Shown: positions 24,129 through 36,857 of the stretch, in pieces | Layout: each line of letters begins with the position of its first letter | Position numbering within the stretch: position 1 is the stretch's first letter | From: Escarpia spicata | Lineage: Eukaryota; Annelida; Polychaeta; Sabellida; Siboglinidae | DNA length: 64,000 nt | Assembly (NCBI GenBank): GCA_963995525.1 | Contig: OZ023218.1 | Location: forward strand, 46,111,764 to 46,175,763 | Direction: 5' to 3' | Translations under genes and position numbers: made by a program | Notes under the pieces: generated by a model | Seen by the model: only the letters and a program-made list of their open reading frames with translations | Told to the model about the DNA's origin: nothing | Databases searched by the model: none

Positions 24129-25854
24129 ATGTGGCTGTCGGTCACCGGGCTACGGTAGTCGGCTTGGTAAATTGGATTGTCGGGTGTCGGACTGAAACTA
24201 GAACGAGGTTAAAGGGAATGTAATGAAGGTTTTCATTGGTTAACTGATGCGCAGCAGGTTGGGATTTCCTATCGTTATAATGTAGAATTTATTTAAATGT
24301 GTCATCTGTCGATCACATGGTAGATGTTATACACTACATTTAAAAAATAACCATGTTAGACGTATTATTTTAATTATTATTGATGTAGTTATTGTGGTAG
24401 ATGTCTTTAATTATTAGTAAAAATTATGTAAAACTGGAAATTGACAGATCAGTTAGTCTTCCGTTATAGTTAGGTAGGTTATGCGCACACACGCCACGGT
24501 CTGCTGGTAGGTGTCCCGAGTGAGTGACAGACACGCAACAATGAGACTGTGCACTGAGTCGTAGCGGTGCTGTCTGCGTGTCATGTTTTGTTGCATTGGT
24601 ATTGATTATTCGCAAATTACTAGAATAACGAGTCACACACACCCGTTAATCAAGCCTCAACATACTGCTACACAACTAATATTGCCGTATCAGTCGGACA
24701 GTTGGTTGGTCGGTTGCCCGGGGACGTGCGAGTTGGCGTGTGGGTGTTCGTACGTGCGTGCGTGCATGCAAATGTGCGGGCGGGTGGACGTTCTATCTAT
24801 AATAATTAACATGTGTGTGCGTGAGTGCGTGCGTGCGTGCGTGCGTATGTTACACATGCATACCAGCATTATGGCCATACAACAAACATTCGTATAAATA
24901 CTTTGGCACATACACATGCAAACACACGCACGCAACGCGCACACCTCCGCGAATACGTACACACGTGCATGCGTCCACGTGCATAACACATACACGTCTG
25001 CGTGTACTACTTATGAATAAATATGTTTCCAGAAGCACACATACATACACATACATGCGACAGCCAGACGTGAATCAGACGAGACACAATCAATACGGTG
25101 GAAGTCGGTCACTGCGTCAACGGAGAGACATTTTCTAGTGGCGACTGAACTGATTATTATACGAATCTCATGATTTGTTATCGGCTCAGTAGTATTTCAC
25201 TTCCGGTGTGCAGTGTTGCAGACAGTTTATGTCGTTCAGCGGTATGTACAAAAATCACAACACATTAAAAAAAAATGGGATACCGGAAAGAGTAATCACA
25301 ATAAACCATATTTCTCTCTCTCTCTCAGGAAAAGTCAGATTGATTATGTCCTGGCAGGGATCCTGAGTTTATTAACCTTTTATTGAATCTCGTTAATTTT
25401 GTTCTTATAGTGCAGCATTAATGTCGTCGTCGTCGTGGAATGCAAAATGTACCACCTGGTGCAAACATACCGTCTCAAAATCGGCACGTGTCGCGGGAGT
25501 GTAAAATACTGGTGTGATTCCCTCATGTTATGTTGTATACATTCGGCTATCTGAGTCGGCGCATTTCATCTTCGTGCATTCTCTGGCAGACTATCGTATG
25601 GCCGTCCGTAAAACATCAAGATAGCGAGACTCGATGGAGAACGATGACTATGAGAGAAAAACCGCTGTCGAATACTGAGGTGTCGTTGACTCGCATTTAT
25701 AAACGGTATAATGTAGCCATCGAGTCTGACGCACACGCATACGCACGCACGCACGCACACATTCTCTCTCACACACACGCACATACACCCATACGGTGAA
25801 ACACATAGTGATACACACACGCACGCATGCACGCACGCACATTAGCACGCACGT

Positions 25855-25888
<34 letters not shown>

Positions 25889-28800
25889 TTTCACATTACG
25901 TGAATTCAGCAACCTAAACAGCCATTTCAGAATATCAGCGTCTACCGAGGAGCATCCATACCGGTCTTCCTGGTTAGTGCAACACACTATTTCGCATCTA
26001 CCGGCATTACCAACCGGCGCAGACATATGCTGTTTGGTCTTTGACTCTCGGATCGATTAGTCCAATAATTATTTTTTCACAGCTTTGAACACGTCCTTTG
26101 TCCTATTCATTTGCCCACCGTGATATCCGCGCGTCACGTGAGTGACAATTCGAATCCTACCTGATGAGCTGCGGATTCAGACTCCGCTCGATCGTGATGA
26201 GGACGGCTGACACGATGTAACGCAGCCTCTGTATCCGCGCCCGGCCGCCGAATGCTCTCTCGGTTGCGTAACGCTCCCAGACAGCCGCCTGTTACCGATC
26301 TCTCATTATGGCTACGACGGAGCCGAGGGAACGTCACATCGTCTACCGAGTCAGCTTCTCCCGTTGCTAGGCGATGCGGAATCTACGCCAGGCGTAGGTC
26401 AGACGAACAAAACCAAGTTTATAAATCAATTATTTTCGCGTCGGCTGCTGGCAATGGCCGCGCCTTCTACCACCTGAGTCGGAGCAGTGGTGCGCAGCGC
26501 TGACTGTGTCGGAATAGTGGTTTATAAATCAATTATGTTTTACCGGTTTCCGTGGTGGCAGATAGTCATAACTGGCGCGAAACACTGATCGAGAAGGATC
26601 ACCCGTGTCGTGCCCTGTAAGTGTATTATTATATGATGATTTTTAATTAATTATTATTAATTAATTATATAATGTAATTATGTATATTTACATTATCTCT
26701 TATATAATGCAGCTGATACACAGAACATCTTAGCCGGCGAGCTTGGGAAAGTTGTAATTAATATGTCAGCATTCAAATATCGTAACAAAGCCATTTCCAC
26801 AGGTTCTAATTTATTTCGCAATGTAGTAGGTTACTTTTATTTTACTTGTATTTTTATGCTGTTTATTATGTGTAATGTTTTGTTGTTCAATTTTAAAACA
26901 GGATCTTTAATATAATATGTTGAATGCTGATAGTTAAGTGTAATGTATTCAATCGTACTCGGAGCTAGGAGAGAATTTAAGAAAAAACGGTTAATTTGTA
27001 CCCCGTGAACAAGTCTCTATATTACACATTGTGTACATAAAATAATGTTTAATGTTTTACGAAAACGTTTAAAAATACGACTCGGATTTTAAAACATAGA
27101 ATTTAAACGATGTCCTTTCACCAACTCTCAGTAGCTTTTTTTACGTTTGTGACCGTCCGTCAATCACCAGACCATAGGCTGTGGGCGTGATGGTGCGTCT
27201 ATAGGTAACCCCGCTGAGGCAAAATCGTTCCGCTCGGAAGAAGGGAGGCGCATGAGAAGGGAGGCGCATGAGAAGTTGTTTTGTGCTTCAGCGGATGGAA
27301 TTGGACGTCTTACGATGGGATGCAGTCAAATTAACACGCTTCGGGATGAACACTTATACATACACGCGATGCCAAACAACAACTAGAAATGTAAACGTAG
27401 TCTATGCGCAGTTCCATTTTCGTGGTTCATATACCTGCCCCTTTTCAAAATAGATACTGACTCTGCCTACAATTAATGAAATGGAATCCTGCTCAACAAC
27501 TTGGCATTCTATTCGTAATTATGTATTAACCGAAAGAAAACTATTTATCTATGCCACTTTGCTCGAGCTGGTCTCATCGAGCCGACCCACACCTGGTTAC
27601 ATGGTACTAATGGGAATCGCCGGGAAATTATACATATATGGGCCAATTGTCATACTTTTATCAAAAGTTAGCGTATTAATATCATAGATTACAGATGTTT
27701 TGGGTAATGCATGAAGGTAGCCTAAAATAAAAGTGTACAAGTTGACTATTGTGGAATTTAAACTTGCGACCTAAACGTTACCGTTTGCAATTCCGTTATA
27801 TTTTATTTTATTAACTGTCTCAATATAATAGAAGTTTTGAAGTTGGTTCGATTGCTTCGTATTTACTGAAAAACTACGCTTACTTGATGAGATCGTTTGA
27901 GTGATGATTTCATTGGTTACTCCGATTCAAGGTAACCAATCGTCTTCAGGAAGACGTCCGAGTCCAGTATCGAATTACGGTGGCGCCACTTCACGGAGCC
28001 TGGATGACAATATTTCTGGATAGTGGCGCCTTATGACGAGATATGAACAACTCCATTGCCCCATTGGGGTAGCTAGATACTGTAGCTATCTCGATCCAAA
28101 AATATATCTAATAATAATACATTATAAACATAATTGACGGCAACTCAGCGTTTAGACTAGCGCTCATTGATCGAGGTTACGTGTGGCACAACGCGACGCT
28201 AAATTTAATCATGGTGTTGGGTACGTGCGCCCTTAGCCCTTTGGAATAATGTGCTCCCGTTTTAACGAATCTGAAGGGGGTGCAATTGTATATTTTTGTG
28301 AGCTAAAACATTGTGAACTTTGCCGCGAAAATTCTTTACCAACACCCCCCACCCCTGTCTTCCGATGTCCATTACCGACAGCGCGACAGCAGAGTGGTGG
28401 TCAAGCTACGGAAAATGTCCAATAACAGCACACACCTCCCCCACTGTACAATTAATGTATACTGTACCACTTTGCTAGCGAAAAATAGGGTAGGAAGCCT
28501 AACCTGTTGCAGTGATTCGTTGGAATGATCACGTGACGAAATGAGTTTCTGTCTGGAGATTTCATTGTCATGAATCGTCGTGTAAGGGATCAGAGCACAG
28601 TTAACCTTCCTGTTGTGCTTTAGAACAATTTAAGACCTAGAAAATTTTAATTTTTGATATTTTGTTTTTTTGTGTGAACTGAGTGCAAGAGATCACGCAT
28701 ATTAGCAGGTTCAGTGTGGAATGTACTGCCTTATTGGTAGTGATTTGTTGCTACTTTATTCACATAACATTGTCATCCTCAGCGGTCCCTCAAAACGAGG

Positions 28801-28980
28801 ATGGCGTCTGCCAGGGGTCGGTTGTCGGTCCTGAGGTGTCCCAAGAGGCCGATTCTCGAACTGCAGATCTTGCCACATAACATAACACGTGGGTGCATAA
28901 AACACCTATTTTGAAGACTATTGATGGGCACCGCACGACTGCGTTTTGAAAGATCTGGAGGTATGTGTTTTGATGAAATT
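24129..28980. other. Intergenic, microsatellite-rich
   Basis: No gene recognised. GT/GC-rich runs: (GTGC)n around 24740-24845, CA/CG-rich at 24905-24990, (CT)n at 25313-25327, (GCAC)n and (CA)n at 25735-25890. The stretch 26100-26500 is rich in CpG and might be a promoter region, but no exon beside it could be identified. Confidence 0.5.
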
Positions 28981-28984
28981 AGAT

Positions 28985-29843
28985 CGGTAGATCAGACGGC
29001 AGTGGCTGTGAAATAAATCAGATGGCAGTGGCTGTGAAGTACATCAGATGGCAGTGGCTGTGAAGTACTTCAGATGGCAGTGGATGTGAAGTACATCAGG
29101 TGACAGTGGTAGTGAAGTACACCAGATGGCAGTGGCTGTGAAGTACATCAGATGGCAGTGGCTGTGAAGTACATCAGATGGCAGTGGCTGTGGAGTACAT
29201 CAGATGGCAGTGGCTGTGAAGTACATCAGATGGAAGTGGCTGTGAAGTACATCAGATGGCAGTGGCTGTGGAGTACATCAGATGGCAGTGGCTGTGAAGT
29301 ACATCAGATGGCAGTGGCTGTGAAGTACATCAGATGGCAGTGGCTGTGGAGTACATCAGATGGCAGTGGCTGTGAAGTACATCAGATGGCAGTGGCTGTG
29401 AAATACATCATATGGCAGTGGCTGTGGAGTACACCAGATGGCAGTGGCTGTGAAGTACATCAGATGGCAGTGGCTGTGGAGTACATCAGATGGCAGTGGC
29501 TGTGGAGTACATCAGATGGCAGTGGCTGTGAAGTACATCAGATGGCAGTGGCTGTGAAGTACATCAGATGGCAGTGGCTGTGAAGTACATCAGATGCCAG
29601 TGGCTGTGGAGTACATCAGATGACAGTGGCTGTGAAGTACATCAGATGGCAGTGGCTGTGGAGTACATCAGATGGCAGTGGCTGTGGAGTACATCAGATG
29701 GCAGTGGCTGTGAAGTACATCAGATGGCAGTGGCTGTGAAGTACATCAGATGCCAGTGGCTGTGGAGTACATCAGATGGCAGTGGCTGTGAAGTACATCA
29801 GATGGCAGTGGCTGTGGAGTACACCAGATGGCAGTGGCTGTGA
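28985..29843. repeat. 26-bp minisatellite, about 33 copies
   Basis: The unit is CATCAGATGGCAGTGGCTGT followed by GAAGTA or GGAGTA. The GAA and GGA types are not random: over the first half every third unit is GGA. This gives a 78-bp higher-order period and keeps one forward frame open for over 140 codons. Confidence 0.95.
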
Positions 29844-30109
29844 AGAAAATTCTGATTTCCGTCAGGACAGTTTTCTTACAATCTGATGACATTAACATGA
29901 CCACCAATGGGAAGTCAACAGTGCTCTGTGCCCTAAATACATCAATACAGCACGATACCCTATTGTTGCTGCAGAATGGTGCTGACGTCCACTCGACTCT
30001 TTCTACGTCATTCGCTTCCTTCGACTATTGGCCTCTGGTCTACCAACTGGCGATGTATTAAAGGGACGTAGTGTGTTCGTCTACCCAGAATTAACGGGCC
30101 TAGTAATAT

Positions 30110-30235
30110 CTAACTGGAAGTCTGCTGTGTTGACCATGGGAAAGTGAGCATCGTTGAACATCAAAGGGTATAGCAGTTAACGCAGCCCGACTCGGCCGTA
30201 TTGCCAATAAAGCTTGTTTTGAAACTGGATGTTTT
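30110..30235 (+). repeat. Dispersed repeat ending GCCAATAAAGCTTG, copy 2
   Basis: Partner of 23590-23700 (GTTGAACATCAAAGGGTA, then GCCAATAAAGCTTGTTTTGA). Copies diverge by roughly 20 percent. Confidence 0.65.
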
Positions 30236-30265
30236 GTTTACTATTTGAATAAATTACATGATTTT

Positions 30266-30585
30266 TATGGTACGTTCTTATGTAGCGCAGTATCCAGCCC
30301 TTAGGACTGCTCAAAGTACTTTACACCTTACTCCCTTGCAAACTTGTTCAAATAAACACAATCTCGACATATCTGGGAAGCATTCAGCCACGCTGCAATT
30401 GATGTGCCAAAAATATCTTGCACTGCCTACAGCCTTGAACTCATTCGTACAGCTGAGTGAACGGGAACAACATAGCGTGAACGAACTTGACCAAGGTTCA
30501 AAACGGCAGCACAGGATTCGAACCCGGGTTTTCTGGATTGATAGTCCGATGCTCTATTCACTACGCCACCGCACTCCACGAACAA
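30266..30585 (-). mobile_element. Full-length tRNA-derived SINE, reverse orientation
   Basis: Read on the minus strand it has the head GGCGTAGTGAATAGAGC (A box), GGGTTCGAATCCTG (B box), the body TCACTCAGCTGTACGAATGA and AATTGCAGCGTGGCTGAAT, and the end CTTTGAGCAGTCC to CATAAGAACGTACC. This is the most complete of the four family members here and the best reference for the consensus. Confidence 0.85.
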
Positions 30586-31286
30586 CAAATTGGAATTATA
30601 ATACAATCAAGTTGATTTTTTAGTTATAACGTTTTTACTATTACCGATGGTGATGATATGTACAACATCCATAATCCAGAACAAATTATTCACCAAGGAC
30701 ACATGTGAAGGAGAAGGAACTCGTACGTATGGCGCGCACATACTTGTTACATAAATAAGCAACATTGTAGACATATGACTGACAAATAAATTGAATTGGA
30801 CAACACGCGGATCCCCTTGTAAATACAAGCAGCATTACAAACACGCAAAATAGCATACGCTTATTAAGACAACCACATGCGTTGTCTTCCGCGAGCACAT
30901 TCGTTTTAGTCATCGCAAACTTAGTTTGTGTAGGAAATGTCTTCGGTTCAACTGCACATTGTTGATTATGTAATACACACCTCATTCACCTGCTGGGACT
31001 AGACAACATCACATGGTGAACGGCATACCTCCAATATGGCAAACGTTCCCATACATCGCAAAATGTAGGCTGCAAAAGGAGAACACGCTGTCCACCCGTC
31101 CCAGAGGTGATACTCAAATAAGTAACGACACGGATCAAGATCAACTCTAACTTCATTTCTTGCCAATGTCAAAGAAAAAAAAACGTATCCAAGAAAGCAT
31201 TTTGGGTCTCCAGTTAGTAGTCCTATGTCTGGGCCGGCTGTACACCATCGCATTTAGTCGGGCATCCTTATGTCCCATACAAGCCG
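30586..31286. other. No gene recognised
   Basis: Short ORFs on the minus strand show no family signature. The area just precedes the decayed third UBC unit. Confidence 0.5.
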
Positions 31287-32040
31287 CTATATGGTGTCGA
31301 TGTCCCATCCAATGACTGTCACCTCTCCATCACTGAAACGAGGCAGTTTCCGAAGACACTGGTGGAAGTTTCTCGCCGTCCGCGTTAAAGTGTTCTCCAC
31401 GCCGACCGTATCTTCCTGTTTTTGGTCTACAAAGACGTTCTCTGCACCGACCGTATCTTCCTGTTTTTGGTCTACAAAGACGTTCTCCGCACCGACCGTA
31501 TCTTCCTGTTTTTGGTCTACAAAGACGTTCTCTACACCGACCATAACGTCCTGTTTTGGTCTGCGAAGAAGTTCTCTACACCGACCGTATCTTCCTTTTT
31601 TGTCTACAGAGACGTTCTCCACACCGACCGTAAATTAATGTTTTGGTCTGTTAAGATGTTTTCAAGACCGAACGTGTCTTCCTCTTGTCGTTCAGCTTTG
31701 CGATAAATACCTAAAACAGCAGTTTATCTGAGCGATGTATTCGTAATAAGTCGATTTCTCCGTCGGAAACCGACGGATGCGAGAAAGCAAGTACCGCATA
31801 CAAGTCGCTGCAACGTTCAGTAGTTTTCTTAACGCAGGGGCCGTTGCAACATCACGCGAGTAGATGGAACCGCGATCAGGTCGCTACGTCCATCGGCTTC
31901 TCTTCAACGGTGTAGTGTATTTGATCTACATTGGTGCCACCTGCCGTGTTTTCCTATTTTCAGTCTACAAAGACGTTTTTCACACCTACCGTATGTTCTC
32001 GTTTTCGGTGTGCGAAGACGTTCTCCTGACCGACCATATA
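31287..32040 (-). pseudogene. Decayed third unit of the UBC tandem locus
   Basis: Minus strand. 32040-31860 continues the 15-residue linker repeat of the gene upstream but with in-frame stops. 31706-31390 has more linker units (QEDTVGAENVFVDQK type) with frameshifts. 31390-31290 reads TLTRTARNFHQCLRKLPRFS then DGEVTVIGWDID, the N-terminal half of a UBC domain, and breaks off at a stop just where about 36 bases present in the other copies are missing. Confidence 0.7.
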
Positions 32041-35000
32041 TTATCGTTTTTGGTCTACGAAGAAGTTCTCCAGACCGACCGTGTCTTCCTGTTTTTGGTC
32101 TGCGAAGATGTTCTCCAGACCGAACGTGTCTTCCTCTTGTCGTTCAGTCGTTGTCGTATCTTCGATAGGCAATCCCTGAAGCGATCTGCGAACGTTCTTG
32201 GCAAACTCATCCTCGTCCATGAAGGAATCAAAATACGGCGAGTAGGGGCTGGAAAGATTCGGGCTGTGGAAGAGAAACCGGATAGCCTGAATGCAGTCCT
32301 GCAGTCTGCAGCCCGGCTGCACATAGTCGAAAATGTCCAAGTCGACATTATCATTCCAATCGGATGAATCGATATTCGGGTGGTAGATTTTCGTTAGACA
32401 CGTTACTTGCATGTCCGTGTCATCCACCAGGATCTACAAGGAAGGCGGACGATCAACGACAAAGTCATGGACGTGAATATACGAGACACAGTCAAGTGAC
32501 TCTGCGATGTTGCGACGGGAAATGTTGGACAAATGATCGCAGTCATATATAAAATGCATACGTTTTAATTAAGAGTGAATTTAAGACAGTCAAAGTTGAA
32601 ACATCATCACGTTATAGCTAGATTTAGTCAATACTATCACTCGATAAAAAAATGGGCCAAGTGGCCTTGGACTCCTTTGGACTAATACGTCTATATGTGA
32701 CCCCTGACCAAATGCATACATGTTAAGTCTCCTGCATTCGCCCGGGGACTCCTGGAAATCCAACAAATCCCCCGATCTCCTGGAAAGGAGAACCAATCTC
32801 CTTGATTTTCAGTGAAACCAAAACAATTGTTTTTCTATCTTATTTTCCGAACTCGGCATTGTCTAATTGGGTTTTATTTCCGGCTGACTCGAGTATGTTT
32901 TCTGGGTCAACAGAAAGTGGTCAATACTGGTCAATATCAGTGCCAGTGTCAGTGAGTTAATTGCAGACACCGAGCTAAATCTCATAAATAGGGACGTTGT
33001 CGTTGGATCAAGGCCGCTCGGACAACAAAGAGAAAAGGGGTTATTTAAATCATACATTGCGTTGACTAGACAACAACAACTGTTTAACTATAATCTTCTT
33101 GGGTCTTGCATATTAGCTTTAGACGAGCACAGTGAACCGCGCTTGCGGCCGCGGGTTCCATATTATCGCCCACCGTCAGCTTGCCCATCCGTTTCAATCT
33201 ATACTCAAATAATGTCAGTCGATCCATCTACACTATGTGCACGTTTCATTTAATCCATATATATGTGTAACTGTTAGAACTGGAACACATTATAAATGAA
33301 AATATGTATTTTATAACATCAAATGCTCCACCAGCAAGGCCAAAGGTCACAAACAGTAAATTCATCACGCATGCCTCCGTCACCCAGGCCATGGTAACAA
33401 TCTTTGAAGAAAATACAATGCTAAGTTCTGGTTCTTATCCTTGTGAATATAGTAACTGTTTGTAATAATGTAATAAAATATTTGTAATAAAAGAAGATGC
33501 ATTTACTGCCTATATGCAAGGTTCTTTGCACCATAAAACTATATTTAATGTATGAACTCATATGCCTAGGACATCAAATTAGTAAACTTTTACACGTACA
33601 TTTTAGTTTACATATAATTTATTTAATTATTTTATGTCCACATTTCTTTTCTCCCTTCCCATTTTCTGTCCTACCTCCTTCTCTACAGTCACTCTCCTGT
33701 CACTTTCACACTTGTCACGTTTCCTGCCATCGCTTCTCCAATTTCGTCCCCTTCAATCACCTTCCCTCCTATCAGTCTCCTTTCCTCAGTCTTCTTGCCA
33801 CTACTCTGCTTCTTCAGTCTCACAGTATTTCCAACTCTCTCCCTGTCCTCTCTCTCCATTCCACCTGTCTCCTTGCTAATTCTCATCTCCTTCACAATAT
33901 TTGTCAACCTAAGTACCTCCTTCTGCAGACATTCCACCTTCCAACACCTCAGGCACTGAAAGGTGAATCCCTTTTCCTTAGTGTCTGCCCATGGCTTCCC
34001 ACAGCCGGACAAGGCAAAATCCACCCAGCATCGCACACCACGTGTCGCTTTGCCTTGACTTGCAAGGCGCCATATCAGAATTTATTGAATAGTAATGATA
34101 ATAATCTAATTAGCTATTCAAAATAGTTTTGTCAACTATATTTACACTATTCATTAAGTAGTCTTTAAGAAGACTGTTCCCTGTGTACTACAGCACACTT
34201 CATGTTACAGCAGATTTTAATTACACAGTTGACTATCTACCCTATCACAAATGCTAACATTACCGGTTGTGTCACGAGTGACCTAATTTAAATACAATCA
34301 ATAACTTTACACTAGACTGCCTTATTTGTATGATTGCTAATCAAAGTATCAAGCAGGTTCTGGCTTACTCAGATATTATCTTATGTAAGTAGTTTTATGT
34401 TTGTTACTTGATTTTCTATATATTCTACCACATAATCAGGTTTGATAAATCTTGTTTACAAACTTATCGAAGCCTAAGACTAAGTATCCTATTATTACTC
34501 ACTAGACTAAAGGTTTTAAAATACTTTATCTGACTAACTTTACGCACAACTGTTACTCAATATATGCAGACAAATTTAATATGAATAATATACTGCAAAT
34601 TTAATATGAATAATATTAAGGCAAGAATAATACTTATCGATGTGGCGCATCACTCAGCGACAGACAGCCCAGTGCAGAGCTTAGAAGAAGAGTAGGAGTG
34701 GAGGCGATTGGGGATGTGATCAGAAGAAGCAGGCTGAGGTGATATGGGCATGTAGAGCGAAAGGACGACGAGGACTGGGTGAAGGGCTGTACAAAGTTAG
34801 TGGTGGAGGGGACAGCTCCCGTCGGCAGACCAAGGAAGACCTGGCAGAACTCCGTGTCTGCAGACTTGAATCTGATGGGTATCGACCATCGGGATGCACG
34901 GGACCGTGTCAAGTGGAAGAGGGAAATTGGAAGAAAGGCGAACCCAGCAGAGCCTGGTAACACCGCCTCTAAATGAGGGTATATAAATAAATGTGATATG

Positions 35001-36185
35001 GCTGATCCTTTATTTTGCTTTGAGAACCCGCTTTCCAAGTTTCGAAATGACAACCCTTCCTTATTGCCCCTCCCCCCAAAGTGTGCACTTAACGACTCAC
35101 CCGGAAACGGAACTGTCCTCCCTCATACAAGCCACTTTTCGGACACACGTCGAAGACAAGTACCGATATCTTGTCGATGTTCCATTTAATGACTGTCACC
35201 TCTCCATCACTGAAATCAGGCAGTTTCCGCAGACAGCGGTGGAAGTCTCTCGCCGTTTTCGTCAAACTGTTCTCCACACCAACCGTATCTTCCTGTTGTT
35301 CGTGTACATAGATGTTCTCCACACCGACTGTATATTCCTGTTTTTCATGTACAGAGACGTTTTCCACACCGACCGCACCTTCCTGTTTTTCGTGTACAGA
35401 GACGTTCTCCACACCGACCGCACCTTCCTTTTTTGGGTCTGCAAAGGTGTTCTCCAGACCGATCGTGTCTTCTTGTTTTCGGTCGGTCGTTGTCGTCATG
35501 TCTGTCGCCGTGGGAGTCTGTCGTGCTACGAACGTGACTCCTTCGACCTCCTCTCCCAGAAGCGATCTGCGAACGTTCTTGGCAAACTCATCCTCGTCGC
35601 GCAAGCCACCAAAATACGGCGAGTGTGGGCTAGAAAGATTCGGGTTGTGGAAAAGAAACAGGATGCCCTGAATGCAGTCCTGCAGTCCGTAGCTAGGCTT
35701 CCATTCTTGTAAAATGTTCAAGCAGACATTATCAATCCAATCAGTCGGATCGATATTCGGGTGGTAAATATTCGTCACGCACGTCACTAACGGCACCCCA
35801 GTTTTCACCAGGATCTACAACAAAGAAAGGCCGGGCGATAATTGACAACGTCATGCACATGTATATACGAGACACAATCAACTGTCTGCGATGTTGCGAA
35901 GGGAACACTCACACGCACGCACGCACGCACAAAGGCTCGTTTGTTAGCCCGCTTTGTAATTTCGAAATGACGATCCTGCCCCCCCCCCCCTCCCTCCAAA
36001 GTGTGCGCTCAACGACTCACCCGAAAACGGAAGTTTCCTCCCTCGTACAAGCCGCTGTTCGGACACACGTCGATGACAAGTATCGATTTTGTGTCGATGT
36101 TCCAATCAACGACTGTCACCTGTGCGTCGGTGAAACGATGCAGGTTCCGTAGACACCGGTGCATGTCTTTTGCCGTCGACGTCAT
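32041..36185 (-). CDS. Tandem UBC-domain (E2-like, UBC12-related) protein, three exons
   Basis: Exons 36185-36021, 35814-35101 and 32433-32041; both introns start GTGAGT, end TTGTAG and are phase 0. The product is 423 residues. UBC1 (about 1-142): GLYEGGNFRFR, then IYHPNID and DNVCLNIL with catalytic Cys86, then FLFHNPNLSSPHSPYF and FAKNVRRSLLG. Linker (about 168-237): 15-residue repeats of the form QEGAVGVENVSVHEK. UBC2 (about 241-380): same layout but DNVDLDIF, so the catalytic Cys is Asp324. NVCLNIL and FAKNVRRS resemble NEDD8 E2 UBC12/UBE2M. The usual YPxxPP loop is shortened in both domains. Stop is TAA inside a linker repeat. The start ATG at 36185 follows an in-frame stop; an earlier exon cannot be excluded. 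The family is clear, the biochemical role is not. Confidence 0.62.
32640..32722 (-). repeat. Partial third copy of the 226-637 repeat
   Basis: The reverse strand matches the last 80 bases of that repeat (GGGTCACATATAGACGTATT, AGTCCAAAGG). It lies in intron 2 of the double-UBC gene. Confidence 0.65.
33060..33640. other. Intron sequence, nothing recognised
   Basis: Within intron 2 of the double-UBC gene; AT-rich, no domain seen. Confidence 0.5.
33689..34080 (-). other. Possible retroelement ORF remnant
   Basis: The minus strand reads RCWVDFALSGCGKPWADTKE, then FQCLRCWKVECLQKEVLRL, a Cys-rich start followed by a charged helical stretch, as in the zinc-finger and coiled-coil front of some LINE proteins. 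No start codon or family match is certain. Confidence 0.35.
34640..34998 (+). mobile_element. LINE 3' fragment
   Basis: Encodes IRRSRLRWYGHVERKDDEDW, then GRPRKTWQNSV, a well-known C-terminal tail of LINE reverse transcriptases, ending at a TGA near 34976 and a tail of ATAAATAAATG. Severely 5' truncated, inserted in intron 2 of the double-UBC gene. Confidence 0.75.
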
Positions 36186-36857
36186 AATTGTCACTAACGT
36201 CCCCGCCGACTACCCAACTGTCGCTGAAAGCTCCGTACTGTTGTACGCCTGTATCACAAAAGTTCAATAAAACGCTATGCCTTCTGTCCGGAACGTGCAC
36301 GCCACAGCCGGCCGCGCTATAACACAGGAGGGGTTAATTAAATATATATATTCATTGTGATTGTACTGCTCCACAAAGGCACCATCAGTTAATAGCACAC
36401 GACACCTATATATGACCACCGGCGGATTTCACAAGACCAATGAAATAGCAACAGAGGTACAACAGGATGATGAAATCGTGGCTCGCGTTGTGCCATACGT
36501 GAACTAAGTCTGTCGTTGCTGAATAAATGTTATGTTGCCGACGACTCTGTTTACCAATGACGCGTAGATCTATTTGTGGATCGAGATGGTGGTGACGTCT
36601 AGTGCCTGGTGTTGTTTTGTTCATAGCCCGTCGTATGGCGCCACTATTCCGGTGCTGAATTAGTCTTGCCGTGTGAACCGGGAAAAGGTTTATCCCTAGA
36701 GATCCGTTTTATAGTTAATAGACAGTTTCAGCTATAAGTTTTTCGCGCTACGTATCGCCAAACCCGTAACTTATAGGCACTGACGTCACTAGAATGTGCC
36801 GGTCACATGTTCTCCATCGGTGTCGAGCCGAGATAAGGATACGTAAATACTGATAGA

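Noticed and set aside
24700..25138. ORFs on both strands around 24.7-25.1 kb
   Set aside because: Translations of GTGC/GCAC microsatellites.
28985..29843. CRISPR-like array
   Set aside because: No spacers of unique sequence; simple head-to-tail minisatellite in a eukaryotic genome.
35815..36020. Extra small exon inside intron 1 of the double-UBC gene (VHDVVNYRPAF)
   Set aside because: A similar stretch precedes exon 3, but it has a stop at the TAG acceptor and direct splicing already gives a UBC-length alignment only four residues short.
36009..36194. Start of the UBC gene at 36194
   Set aside because: The codon there is GTG; the first in-frame ATG is at 36185, and a stop codon lies upstream in frame.
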